From positions 4,160,001 to 4,224,000 of the forward strand of contig NZ_CP012643.1 in the NCBI RefSeq assembly GCF_001310085.1: 64,000 nt of DNA, in the 5' to 3' direction. This document shows positions 27,701-37,683 of the stretch, one piece after another; positions within the stretch are counted from its first letter, which is position 1; each line of letters opens with the position of its first letter. This stretch comes from Rufibacter tibetensis (lineage in GTDB: Bacteria; Bacteroidota; Bacteroidia; Cytophagales; Hymenobacteraceae). The translations under genes and the position numbers were made by a program. Below the pieces are notes generated by a model. The model was not told the origin of the DNA. It worked only from the letters and a program-made list of their open reading frames with translations, and did not search any database.

Positions 27701-28061
27701 CTGTATGTTTCGTAAAAAAGCTTTTCCAGCCCTTCTTTTAATTCAAAGTAACCGGATGTTCAACTTCACAGAAGGATGAAATGCTCTTTCTAAAATGTAA
27801 AGTGGGCAAAAGTAATAGCTGTAGCTCAATTAAAACACTCTTGTTGATTTAAAATTTTAAGTAATTAAAAAGGTGAAGCGAGATTAATAAAATACAATTC
27901 AAAGTAAAATTTCTTCTTTGTAGGATAAATTAATTGCATTAAGCTAATAAAATTTTGGAAATTAAATATTTAAAGTATCTTTATACCTGAATAGAAAAGA
28001 CATAGCATACATTTTATATCACAACCAAATTCAAATAAATACACCCTATAAAAAGACCATT

Positions 28062-28484
28062 ATGGATCCTGTTGAGACGGAGTCTTTCAAGGTTTTACTA
28101 AATGAATCACATCAAATAGGAATTCTAATCTGGAAGAGAGAGATAAGCTTAGAAGAGTGTCAGCAAGGGCTTCGAGAACTATTTTATTTACTAGATGAGC
28201 ATGAGTTAGGCAAATGCCTCATTGATACTAATCACCGGGGTGAATTGTCCTCTGAGGCAGAGGAGTGGGAAATAAGTTTGCTCCAGAATGACAAATTGAC
28301 CTTCAAAGCCAAGGAACTCCACATTGCTTTACTTATGTCTGAGGAAAAGTATCAGAAGATGATACATGATTATTCCCTTGACCGGGTTTGTAAGTACAAT
28401 CTTCCCATTAAGATAAACTACTTCACACATAACGAAGAGGCCATGGATTGGCTGATTCATGAACCCCCTGTAAACTCTAAGTAG
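28062..28484 (+). CDS. STAS/SpoIIAA-like domain protein
   Basis: A 140-residue soluble protein of the small STAS-like type common in Hymenobacteraceae. It has an N-terminal beta strand (IGILIWKREISLEECQQGL), a central strand-helix (KCLIDTNHRGELSSEAEEW) and the C-terminal signature NEEAMDWL. The same layout and the ending MEDQAMEWL occur in the protein at 55505. A signalling role is possible, but no kinase or phosphatase gene is adjacent. Both flanking gaps are AT-rich. Confidence 0.6.
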   Translation: MDPVETESFKVLLNESHQIGILIWKREISLEECQQGLRELFYLLDEHELGKCLIDTNHRGELSSEAEEWEISLLQNDKLTFKAKELHIALLMSEEKYQKMIHDYSLDRVCKYNLPIKINYFTHNEEAMDWLIHEPPVNSK

Positions 28485-28674
28485 CGTTCAAATAGTTGTT
28501 TACAAGGATAATATTCAGTGAGTTCTGATATAAGCTAGAATGTACCCTTAACCTGCTTTTTTTCACATGTTAGTACCTCCGTTTTCAAGGTAATTCTTTA
28601 AAAGGAGCAGTAAACGGTTCAAATAGCCAGGTTAATTAAAAAATGGTCAAGATGTACCTTTTCCGATAGCCTTC

Positions 28675-28717
28675 AATGAAAAAAGGGAAGTGCAACTACA
28701 GTGCACGCCCCTTTTTT
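28675..28717 (-). terminator. Terminator of FKBP gene
   Basis: AAAAAAGGG and CCCTTTTTT enclose a GTGCA/TGCAC stem. On the minus strand it ends in a T run, about 20 bp past the stop codon at 28737. Confidence 0.8.
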
Positions 28718-28736
28718 ACTTAATAATTCAATATTA

Positions 28737-29360
28737 TCAGTTATTCACTGTGATTAGCTCAACGTCAAAAATCAACGTGGCATTTGGTCCTATATCTGCA
28801 CCGGCACCACGAGAACCGTAAGCCAGGTTGCTAGGAATGAATAAACGCCATTTATCACCTTCTTTCATCAACTGCAACGCTTCTGTCCAACCTGCAATCA
28901 CCCCATTTACCGGGAAAGAAGCAGGTTCGCCACGCTCGTAAGATGAGTCAAATACGGTTCCATCTATCAGAGTGCCATGATAATGAGTGGTCACGTTTGA
29001 GTTTCTGGTTGGTGTTTTACCTGAACCGCTTTCAAGCACCTGGTACTGAAGGCCGCTAGGCAACGATTGTACCCCTTCTTTATCTTTGTTGGCTTCTAAG
29101 AAAGCCTCACCTTCTTTTTTGTTTTGCTCTCCGGAAGCACCGGCAGAAGCTTGTTGCTTTTCCTGCATTTGCATCTGCAGTTGCATCATGGCCTGTTGAA
29201 CTTCGTCCTGGTTCAATTTAGATGGGTTGCCACTAATGGCTTCTTTCAACCCGAAAAGCAAAGCCTCAGGCTCTACTTCAATTCCTTGTTTTGCAAAATT
29301 GGCTGCCATGTCACGGCCAATGATGTAGCTGATTCTTTGGGAAAGGTCTCTTAACTCCAT
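28737..29360 (-). CDS. FKBP-type peptidyl-prolyl isomerase (FklB/Mip type)
   Basis: A 207-residue proline isomerase. The N-terminal helical dimerisation domain (about 1-75, SQRISYIIGRDMAANFAKQG) and a Gln-rich coiled linker (MMQLQMQMQEKQQ) precede the FKBP domain. That domain has VTTHYHGTLIDGTVFDSSY, GVIAGWTEALQLM, IPSNLAYGSRGAG and ATLIFDVELI. No signal peptide is visible, so it is probably cytosolic like FklB rather than FkpA. All main active-site aromatic residues are present. Confidence 0.93.
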   Translation of the reverse strand: MELRDLSQRISYIIGRDMAANFAKQGIEVEPEALLFGLKEAISGNPSKLNQDEVQQAMMQLQMQMQEKQQASAGASGEQNKKEGEAFLEANKDKEGVQSLPSGLQYQVLESGSGKTPTRNSNVTTHYHGTLIDGTVFDSSYERGEPASFPVNGVIAGWTEALQLMKEGDKWRLFIPSNLAYGSRGAGADIGPNATLIFDVELITVNN

Positions 29361-29422
29361 AATATATCTTTTGTAGAGTAAAGGTACGGTTTCTGTAACA
29401 TTTTGATCACCTAAAATAGAAA

Positions 29423-29451
29423 ACCCCGCACTAGGCGGAGCTTTCTGTTTT
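29423..29451 (-). terminator. Terminator of small peptide gene
   Basis: On the minus strand, CTCCGC-ctagt-GCGGGG is followed by TTTTC, 9 bp past the stop codon of the gene at 29460-29588. Confidence 0.7.
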
Positions 29452-29459
29452 AAAATAGT

Positions 29460-29588
29460 TTATAGATACATGTGTATGTCTTCATCAGAAAGATCAACGT
29501 GCATATTTCCTGGAGTTAACCACGTGGTGGCCAGAAAACCTAAGGCGCCTATCAATAGCAAGGAGGAAATTGTGGTGATCTTTTTCAT
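29460..29588 (-). CDS. Small exported or membrane peptide, 42 residues
   Basis: ATG at 29588 to TAA at 29460-29462 encodes 42 residues. A basic start (MKK) and one hydrophobic helix (SSLLLIGALGFLATTWL) are followed by an acidic tail (DLSDEDIHMY). An AGGA box about 9 nt upstream and a terminator directly downstream support expression. A single-pass peptide or a secreted short peptide are both possible. No function is inferred. Confidence 0.65.
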   Translation of the reverse strand: MKKITTISSLLLIGALGFLATTWLTPGNMHVDLSDEDIHMYL

Positions 29589-29710
29589 AACTCGTTTCCT
29601 AAATCATTTATATTCATAACGTAAAATACTTCAATTTAGTTAAACTGGAGGTTACCTAATGATTACCTTTAGGTTAACCTTCTAAAAGGTTGTATTCAAG
29701 AATGTTAATG

Positions 29711-29742
29711 CAAAAAGGGAGCCAACTTTCGGTGGCTCCCTT
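29711..29742 (-). terminator. Terminator of icmF
   Basis: AAGGGAGCCA (29715-29724) pairs with TGGCTCCCTT (29733-29742). The minus strand continues with a T run, about 60 bp past the icmF stop codon. Confidence 0.88.
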
Positions 29743-29803
29743 CTATTATTCTGCAATTTGTAAGTAACACCTCAAAGGTGTGCTGTTCAAGTTGGATTTT
29801 AAA

Positions 29804-32800
29804 TTACATATTCCTGCGGTACTGTCCACCAACGGCAAAGAGAGCATTGGTGATTTGTCCTAAGGAGCAGTATTTGGCAGTTTCCATGATGGCCTCAAAG
29901 ATGTTTCCGTTTTGCACTGCAACTTCCTGCAACTGCTTCAGACGGGCTGGGGTGTCAGATGCATGACGGGCATGTAATTCCTGGAGCATTGAGATCTGGT
30001 ACTGCTTCTCTTCTTCGGTAGCCCGAATCACTTCAGACGGAATCACAGTAGGAGAGCCCTGGCTGCTAAGGAAGGTGTTCACCCCAATAATGGGGTATTC
30101 ACCGGTATGCTTCAGAGTTTCATAGTATAAACTTTCTTCCTGAATCTTGCCGCGCTGGTACATGGTTTCCATAGCCCCCAACACGCCACCGCGCTCAGTG
30201 ATACGGTCAAATTCCAGCAATACCGCTTCTTCCACTAAATCCGTTAGTTCTTCAATAATGAAAGAGCCTTGCAGCGGGTTCTCGTTTTTGGCTAAGCCCA
30301 ACTCGCGGTTGATGATGAGCTGTATGGCCATGGCGCGACGTACCGATGCTTCAGTAGGTGTAGTTATGGCCTCATCATAGGCGTTCGTATGCAGCGAGTT
30401 ACAGTTGTCGTAAATGGCATACAGCGCCTGTAGCGTAGTCCGGATGTCATTAAAGTCAATTTCTTGCGCGTGCAAGGAACGCCCCGAGGTTTGGATGTGG
30501 TACTTCAACATCTGTGAACGGGCATTAGCACCGTATTTCAGCTTCATGGCTTTCGCCCAGATTCTTCTGGCAACGCGCCCAATCACGGCATATTCCGGAT
30601 CAATGCCATTGGAGAAGAAGAAGCTCAGGTTAGGCGCAAAGGCGTTGATGTCCATGCCGCGGCTCACGTAGTACTCCACAAAGGTGAAACCATTCGCCAG
30701 CGTGAACGCCAGCTGTGAAATCGGATTTGCCCCAGCTTCGGCAATGTGGTAGCCCGAAATAGACACCGAGTAGAAGTTCCGAATGTTGTGGTCAATGAAG
30801 TATTGCTGCACATCACCCATCAAACGCAGCGAGAACTCAGTACTGAAAATACAAGTATTCTGCGCCTGGTCTTCCTTCAGGATATCTGCTTGAACGGTAC
30901 CGCGTACCGAAGCTAACGTTTTCTCTTTGATTTGGGCGTAAATGTCTGCCGGCAATACCTGGTCGCCGGTTACTCCCAACAGCATCAATCCCAGGCCATC
31001 GTTCCCTTCTGGTAACTCACCCTGGTAACGAGGACGTTTCTGACCTTTTTCCTGGAAAATAGCCTCAATCCTGGCGTTCACTTCATTTTCCAATCCATTT
31101 TCCCTGATGTACACTTCGCACTGCTGGTCAATGGCAGCGTTCATGAAGAAGCCCGTTAAGATGGCAGCCGGACCATTGATGGTCATCGACACGGAGGTCA
31201 TAGGATGCGCCAGATTGAAACCGGAATACAGTTTCTTGGCATCATCTAGGCAGCAGATGCTTACGCCGGAGTTGCCTATTTTACCGTAAATGTCAGGGCG
31301 TAAATCTGGGTCTTCTCCATATAAAGTAACGGAGTCAAAGGCCGTTGATAAACGCTTGGCTGGTAGTCCATTACTTACGTAATGGAAGCGTCTGTTTGTA
31401 CGCTCCGGTCCACCTTCTCCCGCGAACATACGGGTGGGATCTTCGCCTTCGCGTTTGAACGGGAAAACACCCGCAGTATATGGGAATTCGCCGGGAACAT
31501 TCTCTTGCAGGTTCCACTTCAACAAGTCACCCCAAGCTTCATAGCGGGGCATGGAAACCTTAGGGATCTTCAGGTGCGAAAGGCTCTCAGTGTGGGTAGC
31601 TATCTTCAGAACTTTGTCCCGCACCTTGAACTCGTAAAACTCATTTTTGTAGCTCTGGCGTTTCTCAGGCCAAATCTCCAACAGTTTCTTGTTCTGCCCG
31701 TCAAGTCTTAATGCCGTTTCTTCATAGGCATACTCTAGTCCTTTAATCAGGCGGTCTTTATCTTCCACCTCAATGGCTTGAATCGCTTCAATGGACTGAC
31801 GAATGCCATACAATTTCTGCGCAATGGATGCCTGGTCCTGCACCCACTTGTCATAGCCGCGGTTGTTTTCTGCAATCTCAGAAAGGTAGCGGGTACGGGC
31901 AGGAGGGATGATGTACACTTTCTCTGACATCTCGCCGGTAGCCTGAATCTGGGAATCAAAGTTCACCCTTGACTTATCAGAGATTTTGGCCATCACCGCT
32001 TTGTACAGGCGGTTCATGCCCGGGTCGTTGAACTGCGAGGCGATGGTCCCGAATACCGGAATCTCGTCATCGCTTACGTCCCACAACTGGTGGTTACGCT
32101 TGTACTGTTTTTTTACATCACGCAGCGCGTCCAAGGCACCACGCTTGTCAAACTTGTTAAGGGCAATAATATCTGCAAAATCTAGCATGTCAATTTTCTC
32201 CAGCTGGGTGGCTGCGCCGTACTCAGGCGTCATCACGTACAAGCTGGCATCTGAATGCTCAATGATCTCAGTGTCTGACTGGCCGATACCGGAAGTCTCC
32301 AGTATGATCAGATCAAAGTTGGCGGCTTTCACCACGTCCACTGCATCCTGCACGTAACGGCTTAAAGCCAGGTTACTTTGGCGGGTAGCCAAAGAACGCA
32401 TGTACACGCGGCTGTTGCTGATGGCATTCATCCGGATACGGTCACCTAGCAAAGCACCACCGGTTTTCCGCTTAGACGGATCTACTGAGATGATGGCAAT
32501 TGTCTTGTCCTGGAAATCCATCAGGAAACGACGCACCAACTCGTCTACCAAAGATGACTTACCAGCCCCACCAGTACCAGTAATTCCTAGCACGGGAGTG
32601 GCTTTAACATCTTTTTGCTGGTCAATACCTGAAACTAACTGCTCCTTTACCCGGGCAAATTCCTCAGGGAAGTTCTCTGCAGCTGAGATCAGGCGGGCAA
32701 TGGACTTGATGTCTTTTTCTTTCAGGTGCTTCACCTCACCGTTCAGGTTCTGACCGGTAGGGAAGTCACACTTCTGCAGCATGTCGTTGATCATACCCTG

Positions 32801-33202
32801 TAAACCCATGGCGCGTCCGTCATCTGGGGAGTAGATGCGGGCAATGCCGTACCCGTGCAGCTCTTCAATCTCAGTAGGCAGGATTACCCCGCCGCCGCCG
32901 CCAAAGATGCGCACATGGCCGCACCCCCGCTCGTTGAGCAGGTCATACATGTATTTGAAATACTCTAAGTGGCCGCCCTGGTAAGAGGTGATAGCGATGG
33001 CTTGGGCATCTTCCTGGATGGCGCAGTCCACAATCTCCTGCACGGAACGGTTATGGCCCAGGTGAATGACCTCAGCGCCCGATGCCTGAATGATGCGGCG
33101 CATGATATTGATAGACGCATCATGGCCGTCAAACAAAGAAGCGGCGGTGACAATGCGAACGTGGTTAACCGGTTTGTAGGGTTGTACAGTAGTAACTGAC
33201 AT
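29804..33202 (-). CDS. icmF: Fused isobutyryl-CoA mutase IcmF
   Basis: A 1132-residue adenosylcobalamin enzyme combining a mutase with its own GTPase chaperone. The B12-binding domain (about 15-140) has DGHDAS at 25-30, supplying the cobalt-ligand His27. The MeaB-like G-protein domain carries the P-loop GTGGAGKSS at 209-217 and [12 protein letters not shown]. The remaining C-terminal part is the methylmalonyl-CoA-mutase-type barrel ([20 protein letters not shown]). This order, B12-GTPase-mutase, defines IcmF, which interconverts isobutyryl- and n-butyryl-CoA; some members act on isovaleryl-CoA. I cannot settle substrate choice by reading. Confidence 0.93.
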   Translation of the reverse strand: MSVTTVQPYKPVNHVRIVTAASLFDGHDASINIMRRIIQASGAEVIHLGHNRSVQEIVDCAIQEDAQAIAITSYQGGHLEYFKYMYDLLNERGCGHVRIFGGGGGVILPTEIEELHGYGIARIYSPDDGRAMGLQGMINDMLQKCDFPTGQNLNGEVKHLKEKDIKSIARLISAAENFPEEFARVKEQLVSGIDQQKDVKATPVLGITGTGGAGKSSLVDELVRRFLMDFQDKTIAIISVDPSKRKTGGALLGDRIRMNAISNSRVYMRSLATRQSNLALSRYVQDAVDVVKAANFDLIILETSGIGQSDTEIIEHSDASLYVMTPEYGAATQLEKIDMLDFADIIALNKFDKRGALDALRDVKKQYKRNHQLWDVSDDEIPVFGTIASQFNDPGMNRLYKAVMAKISDKSRVNFDSQIQATGEMSEKVYIIPPARTRYLSEIAENNRGYDKWVQDQASIAQKLYGIRQSIEAIQAIEVEDKDRLIKGLEYAYEETALRLDGQNKKLLEIWPEKRQSYKNEFYEFKVRDKVLKIATHTESLSHLKIPKVSMPRYEAWGDLLKWNLQENVPGEFPYTAGVFPFKREGEDPTRMFAGEGGPERTNRRFHYVSNGLPAKRLSTAFDSVTLYGEDPDLRPDIYGKIGNSGVSICCLDDAKKLYSGFNLAHPMTSVSMTINGPAAILTGFFMNAAIDQQCEVYIRENGLENEVNARIEAIFQEKGQKRPRYQGELPEGNDGLGLMLLGVTGDQVLPADIYAQIKEKTLASVRGTVQADILKEDQAQNTCIFSTEFSLRLMGDVQQYFIDHNIRNFYSVSISGYHIAEAGANPISQLAFTLANGFTFVEYYVSRGMDINAFAPNLSFFFSNGIDPEYAVIGRVARRIWAKAMKLKYGANARSQMLKYHIQTSGRSLHAQEIDFNDIRTTLQALYAIYDNCNSLHTNAYDEAITTPTEASVRRAMAIQLIINRELGLAKNENPLQGSFIIEELTDLVEEAVLLEFDRITERGGVLGAMETMYQRGKIQEESLYYETLKHTGEYPIIGVNTFLSSQGSPTVIPSEVIRATEEEKQYQISMLQELHARHASDTPARLKQLQEVAVQNGNIFEAIMETAKYCSLGQITNALFAVGGQYRRNM

Positions 33203-33285
33203 TTGTTAGGTTAGCTAGTGAACGGTATGCGAAAGTACGAATTTTCAGATAGAGTGGAGGAGGAGGCGTGAATTCTCTTCGGCTC

Positions 33286-33320
33286 TTTTAGGTGCTCTTT
33301 TCCTGAAACAGCCTCAAAAT
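33286..33320. repeat. Half-degenerate palindrome in icmF/TRIC divergent region
   Basis: TTTTAGGTGCTCTTTT-cct-GAAACAGCCTCAAAA keeps the right arm of the dispersed family and a weak left arm. It lies between two divergent starts, so it cannot be a terminator. Confidence 0.45.
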
Positions 33321-33389
33321 AGCTTTCGTTCAGAAACGGGTACCTTCTACTAAGCCGGTTTTGCGTAGTTTACCAAAAAAAATCTGCCT

Positions 33390-34016
33390 ATGCCTGATCT
33401 GCCCGCCCCCGCCCTTATTCCTTTTATTGACGTGGTAGGCACTTTTGTATTCGCCATCAGTGGCACGCAAACTGCAATCGACAAAAAGCTAGACCCCTTT
33501 GGAGCGTCTGTCATTGCATTTGCCACGGCGCTTGGGGGCGGAACCGTGCGAGACTTACTCCTAAACCTGAGACCCGTCTGGATTCAAGAGGAACGGCTTT
33601 TGGTGACGGTATTTGTTGCCGTGGTGGTGACGCTGCTGTTCAGAAAGGAAATAGGGCGTTTCAGGAGGACCATGTTTTTGTTTGATACCGTGGGTATTGC
33701 CTTGTTCACGGTGCTGGGCATGGAAAAAGCGCTTAGATTAGGCGTACCGCCGCTCATTGCCTTGGTGATGGGAGTGGTGTCTGCGGTATTTGGCGGAGTG
33801 GTGCGCGATATTCTATGTAATGAAATACCGCTTATTTTCCGGCGGGAGGTTTACGCTACTGCATGCCTGGCAGGAGGAGTGGCTTATTTACTCATGCGGT
33901 TGGCACCGGTGCCCCCAGGGGTGCCCGTATGGATTGCTATTGCAATCATCATCTTAATCCGGATACTGGCCGTTCGACTAAAATGGGCTTTCCCGAATCT
34001 TAACCCGGAGGAATAG
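33390..34016 (+). CDS. TRIC-type cation channel family protein (UPF0126)
   Basis: A 208-residue membrane protein with about seven helices, made of two related repeats. The first is GTFVFAISGTQTAIDKK with ALGGGTVRDLLL. The second is DTVGIALFTVLGMEKAL with FGGVVRDILCNEIP. The GGGxxRD and GGVVRD glycine-rich motifs are those of bacterial homologues of trimeric intracellular cation channels (YicG/UPF0126). It is monocistronic. Confidence 0.92.
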   Translation: MPDLPAPALIPFIDVVGTFVFAISGTQTAIDKKLDPFGASVIAFATALGGGTVRDLLLNLRPVWIQEERLLVTVFVAVVVTLLFRKEIGRFRRTMFLFDTVGIALFTVLGMEKALRLGVPPLIALVMGVVSAVFGGVVRDILCNEIPLIFRREVYATACLAGGVAYLLMRLAPVPPGVPVWIAIAIIILIRILAVRLKWAFPNLNPEE

Positions 34017-34094
34017 CAAGGGGACCATTCAGACCTAATTTATGATACTCTGTATAGGTGTAGATACTGCAGTTTTAAACTAATTCATTTTAAA

Positions 34095-34155
34095 TAATAA
34101 GCCAAGAGATTTGAGACATGTTTTTGGTTTCAGTCTCAGTTCTCTTGGCTTATTA
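34095..34155 (-). terminator. Terminator of outer-membrane protein gene
   Basis: TAATAAGCCAAGAGA (34095-34109) pairs with TCTCTTGGCTTATTA (34141-34155). An inner TGAGAC/GTCTCA stem sits at 34112-34117 and 34133-34138. It lies 16 bp past the leftward stop codon at 34171 and could also end the rightward TRIC-type gene. Confidence 0.75.
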
Positions 34156-34170
34156 CAAAATTTTTTTCCT

Positions 34171-35448
34171 TTATTTTTTCAGTTTATATCCTATTAAGAA
34201 ATGATGGCGAGTTGTGGAAGAGTTAACTCCTATGTAATCTGATAAGCCATTCCCTATTTCGAAACGTGCTTCTCCCATAAACCTTTGAAAGTGGAATCCT
34301 GCACCCATCACTAAGCTTTGCTCATGGTTTCTTGTTTTTCTAAGCGATACCCCTTCCTGAACCGACCTGGTTCCAGTGTACATACTATCAATGACCCGTT
34401 TGTTTTTAGAATAAACAGAAAACCCATTCCCCACGCCCGCTTTCAGATAAATAGCATAGCTATTGGAGGCAGTCAGCTTATAGGTGAGTAGATTGTAGAG
34501 CTTAAGGTAGGCCTGGTCAAATGAAGTCTGGATAGTTTCGTAAAAGTCCTGATTTGGTACAACATAACTTCCAGAAACAGAATAAGAAGAAAAACCCACT
34601 TCGTTATAGATCGATAATTTTTTCTTGTAAGCAGGGAGGATAATGTCTAAGAATAAGCCCCCATACACATCAGTAGATCTATTATAGCCTGCATTTTGCA
34701 GGTACAGGAATCCAGGACTAGTAAAGCTGAAGTCAGTGAAGGTAACTCCGGTGACAGCACCAAGTTCCACTCCAACTTTAGGGGTGGTCTCTACACGTGC
34801 AGTGTCATTATTAGTGCAGGCAAAGTACGTTTTGAGCAGTTTCTCAAAACTTTTTCTGGTATAAGAAATGGCACTCACGTTAGCTTGAATAGCTGAGCAA
34901 TCTGAAAAATACAAGGCCAGTTGACCTACATACTTTTTGTTTTCAGCTGCAGCCCTTCTGCCGTTATCGCTTATCAAAAAGCGTTTGTAGACAAGTAATT
35001 CAAATTGATCTTCAGCTTTAAGATAGAATTGTTCTTTGCCGACGCTATTGACAAAGAAATAAATGTTTTTAGGGCCTACTGCCAAGGGCAGCAAGAAAGT
35101 ACTTTCTGTTTCCAACTTCAGCTCTGGAAAAGGACGTAATTTTCTAGTATCTGCAGAACTAATCTCCGTTTTGACGACTGCACTTTCATACACCTTACCC
35201 AATATGCCAAACCTTTTTAATTGGCTAGGGAAGTAGTTGATATTAGTATCTGAAGGTTTTTGCTTAAAGGAGACCTTTGAAAAGTTGTGGTCTAAATATG
35301 TGTCGTCAATGAGACCGGTAAGGCTATCGCCTTTCACGGTAATCACGTAACCAGGTTTGTAATTCGTTTGGGCAAGAACTACCTGAGGTAAGGCTAACGT
35401 AATCAAAATCAAAAGAGCACGTAAGCAGAATGGAGTTAAATGATCCAT
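34171..35448 (-). CDS. Predicted outer-membrane beta-barrel protein, unknown
   Basis: A 425-residue protein with a signal peptide (LLILITLALPQVVLAQ). The first half (about 27-200) is a soluble-looking domain with KPGYVITVKGDSLTGLIDD and SSADTRKLRPFPEL, typical of unannotated Bacteroidota surface proteins. The second half has alternating hydrophobic strands and ends in HHFLIGYKLKK, consistent with a PorT-like beta barrel. The base composition is more AT-rich than in neighbouring housekeeping genes. No specific function can be given. Confidence 0.7.
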   Translation of the reverse strand: MDHLTPFCLRALLILITLALPQVVLAQTNYKPGYVITVKGDSLTGLIDDTYLDHNFSKVSFKQKPSDTNINYFPSQLKRFGILGKVYESAVVKTEISSADTRKLRPFPELKLETESTFLLPLAVGPKNIYFFVNSVGKEQFYLKAEDQFELLVYKRFLISDNGRRAAAENKKYVGQLALYFSDCSAIQANVSAISYTRKSFEKLLKTYFACTNNDTARVETTPKVGVELGAVTGVTFTDFSFTSPGFLYLQNAGYNRSTDVYGGLFLDIILPAYKKKLSIYNEVGFSSYSVSGSYVVPNQDFYETIQTSFDQAYLKLYNLLTYKLTASNSYAIYLKAGVGNGFSVYSKNKRVIDSMYTGTRSVQEGVSLRKTRNHEQSLVMGAGFHFQRFMGEARFEIGNGLSDYIGVNSSTTRHHFLIGYKLKK

Positions 35449-35708
35449 AAAAGATATAAATATTAGATTAGTTCAATTTATTATAGAGTAACAAATCAAA
35501 TATATTAGTTAATTTATAAATAAAGAAAGGACTATATATTAATTTTTACTAATAGTATAACCATTTGCCCTCTGAGCACCAATAGGGATTTATTCGTTCT
35601 TCTCCGGTGTGCTTCTAGGTTGAGTAGGCAATGTTTTCCAACAGCCTAATGAGTTACATTGCTAAAGAAATGAAGTAGACAATGTAAAAGAAAGATAGAA
35701 GAAAGTCA

Positions 35709-35742
35709 TTTTGGACTTAATTTTCCTGAAACAGGCCTAAAA
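35709..35742. repeat. Half-degenerate palindrome upstream of lepA
   Basis: TTTTGGACTTAATTTT-cctg-AAACAGGCCTAAAA keeps the right arm of the dispersed family. It lies in the divergent 379-bp gap 35449-35827, which is otherwise AT-rich and featureless apart from the lepA promoter. Confidence 0.45.
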
Positions 35743-35809
35743 CTATCTGTATATTGTAAAAAGTACCTCCCGACTCCCCGTTACTTTCCAGAGGCTCGTT
35801 TTTCTTTCT

Positions 35810-35817
35810 TATCTTTG
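35810..35817 (+). promoter_or_regulatory. -7 element of lepA
   Basis: TATCTTTG matches TAnnTTTG exactly, though the -33 box is weak. A start of transcription near 35824 would leave 4 nt before the ATG at 35828 or 13 nt before the ATG at 35837. Confidence 0.45.
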
Positions 35818-35827
35818 TTGATTGTAA

Positions 35828-37624
35828 ATGAATTCTATGAAGAACATCCGCAATTTTTGCATCATTGCGCATATTGACCACGGCAAGAGTACCCTAGCTG
35901 ACCGTCTGTTGGAGTTTACCTCCTCGGTGACCGCGCGGGAAATGCAGAACCAACTTTTAGATAACATGGACCTGGAGCGGGAACGCGGCATCACTATCAA
36001 GAGCCACGCCATCCAGATGAACTATAATTACAAGGGGGAAGATTATATTCTGAACCTGATTGACACGCCGGGCCACGTGGACTTTAGCTACGAGGTTTCT
36101 CGTTCCATTGCCGCTTGTGAAGGCGCGTTGTTGATTGTGGACGCGTCACAGGGGATAGAAGCCCAGACCATTTCTAACCTTTACTTGGCTATTGGAAATG
36201 ACCTGGAAATCATTCCGGTGTTGAACAAGATTGACTTGCCTCACGCCATGCCTGAAGAGGTAAGTGACCAGATCATTGACCTGATTGGCTGCGAAAAAGA
36301 AGACATCATTCATGCCTCGGGGAAGGCAGGTATTGGCATTGAAGACATTCTGGCTGCAATCTGTGACCGTATTCCGGCTCCTAAAGGAGACCCAGATGCT
36401 CCATTGCAAGCCTTGATCTTTGACTCCGTATTTAACTCGTACCGCGGCATTGAGGTGTATTTCCGGATCATGAACGGTACATTGCGCAAAGGCGATAAAG
36501 TAAAATTCATAGCCACCGGCAAGCAGTACGAAGCCGATGAAATTGGCGTTTTGAAACTAAACCAGGAACCTAAGCAGGTGATGGGTGCGGGTAATGTAGG
36601 GTACCTGATCTCGGGTATTAAAAACGCAAAAGAAGTAAAAGTAGGAGATACCATTACCCACGCTGCCAATCCAGATACCATCCAGATTCAAGGTTTTGAA
36701 GAGGTAAAACCGATGGTATTTGCGGGTATCTACCCGGTAGAAACCACTGAGTACGAAGAACTGCGTTCCTCTATGGAGAAGCTTCAGTTGAACGATGCCT
36801 CCCTGGTATGGGAACCGGAAACTTCAGCGGCATTGGGCTTCGGGTTCCGTTGTGGCTTCCTGGGCATGCTCCATATGGAGATTGTGCAGGAGCGTCTTGA
36901 GCGAGAGTTTGACATGACAGTGATCACCACGGTGCCCAGTGTGCAGTTCAAGGCCTTTACCACCAAAGACGGCGAGATCAAAGTGAATGCGCCGTCTGAA
37001 ATGCCGGAGCCAAACTACATTGACCACATTGAGGAACCATTCATCAAGGCGCAGATCATCTCCAAAGCGGAGTACATCGGTCCGATCATCTCTTTGTGTA
37101 TGGACAAGCGTGCTATTCTTAAGGCTCAGAACTTCCTGACTTCAGACCGGGTGGAGTTGATCTTTGAGATGCCCTTGGCCGAGATCGTGTTTGACTTCTT
37201 TGATAAACTAAAAACCATCAGCCGCGGCTATGCCTCTCTGGACTATGAACTCATCGGGTTCCGTGAGTCGCACATGGTGAAGCTGGATATCATGCTCAAT
37301 GGGGAGAAGGTAGATGCCCTGAGCGCAATTGTACACCGTGACAAAGCTTATGACTGGGGCAAACGCCTGTGTGAGAAATTGCAGGAGTTATTACCGCGCC
37401 AGATGTTTGAGATTGCTATTCAGGCAGCCATAGGGCAGAAGATCATTGCCCGTGAGACCGTGAAGGCACTTAGAAAGAACGTTTTGGCTAAATGCTACGG
37501 GGGTGATATCTCTCGTAAGCGGAAGCTTTTGGAAAAACAGAAGAAAGGGAAGAAGCGTATGCGCCAAGTAGGCAACGTGGAGATTCCGCAGGAAGCCTTC
37601 CTGGCAGTTCTTAAACTCGATTGA
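35828..37624 (+). CDS. lepA: Elongation factor 4 (LepA)
   Basis: A 598-residue translational GTPase that back-translocates or remodels stalled ribosomes. G1 is [10 protein letters not shown]2/G3 include [10 protein letters not shown] and DTPGHVDF, and G4 is NKIDLPHA. The C-terminal LepA-specific domain carries [20 protein letters not shown]. Length matches the family. Two in-frame ATGs (35828 and 35837) are possible. The second gives [14 protein letters not shown], the usual family start, and fits the promoter position better. Confidence 0.97.
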   Translation: MNSMKNIRNFCIIAHIDHGKSTLADRLLEFTSSVTAREMQNQLLDNMDLERERGITIKSHAIQMNYNYKGEDYILNLIDTPGHVDFSYEVSRSIAACEGALLIVDASQGIEAQTISNLYLAIGNDLEIIPVLNKIDLPHAMPEEVSDQIIDLIGCEKEDIIHASGKAGIGIEDILAAICDRIPAPKGDPDAPLQALIFDSVFNSYRGIEVYFRIMNGTLRKGDKVKFIATGKQYEADEIGVLKLNQEPKQVMGAGNVGYLISGIKNAKEVKVGDTITHAANPDTIQIQGFEEVKPMVFAGIYPVETTEYEELRSSMEKLQLNDASLVWEPETSAALGFGFRCGFLGMLHMEIVQERLEREFDMTVITTVPSVQFKAFTTKDGEIKVNAPSEMPEPNYIDHIEEPFIKAQIISKAEYIGPIISLCMDKRAILKAQNFLTSDRVELIFEMPLAEIVFDFFDKLKTISRGYASLDYELIGFRESHMVKLDIMLNGEKVDALSAIVHRDKAYDWGKRLCEKLQELLPRQMFEIAIQAAIGQKIIARETVKALRKNVLAKCYGGDISRKRKLLEKQKKGKKRMRQVGNVEIPQEAFLAVLKLD

Positions 37625-37630
37625 TCTCAG

Positions 37631-37662
37631 AAAGCCCGGTGCAGCAGTGCCGGGCTTTTTTG
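37631..37662 (+). terminator. Terminator of lepA
   Basis: AAAGCCCGG (37631-37639) pairs with CCGGGCTTT (37650-37658), followed by a T run, 6 bp past the stop codon. Confidence 0.92.
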
Positions 37663-37683
37663 TTTCTTCCTTAGCTTCATTGT

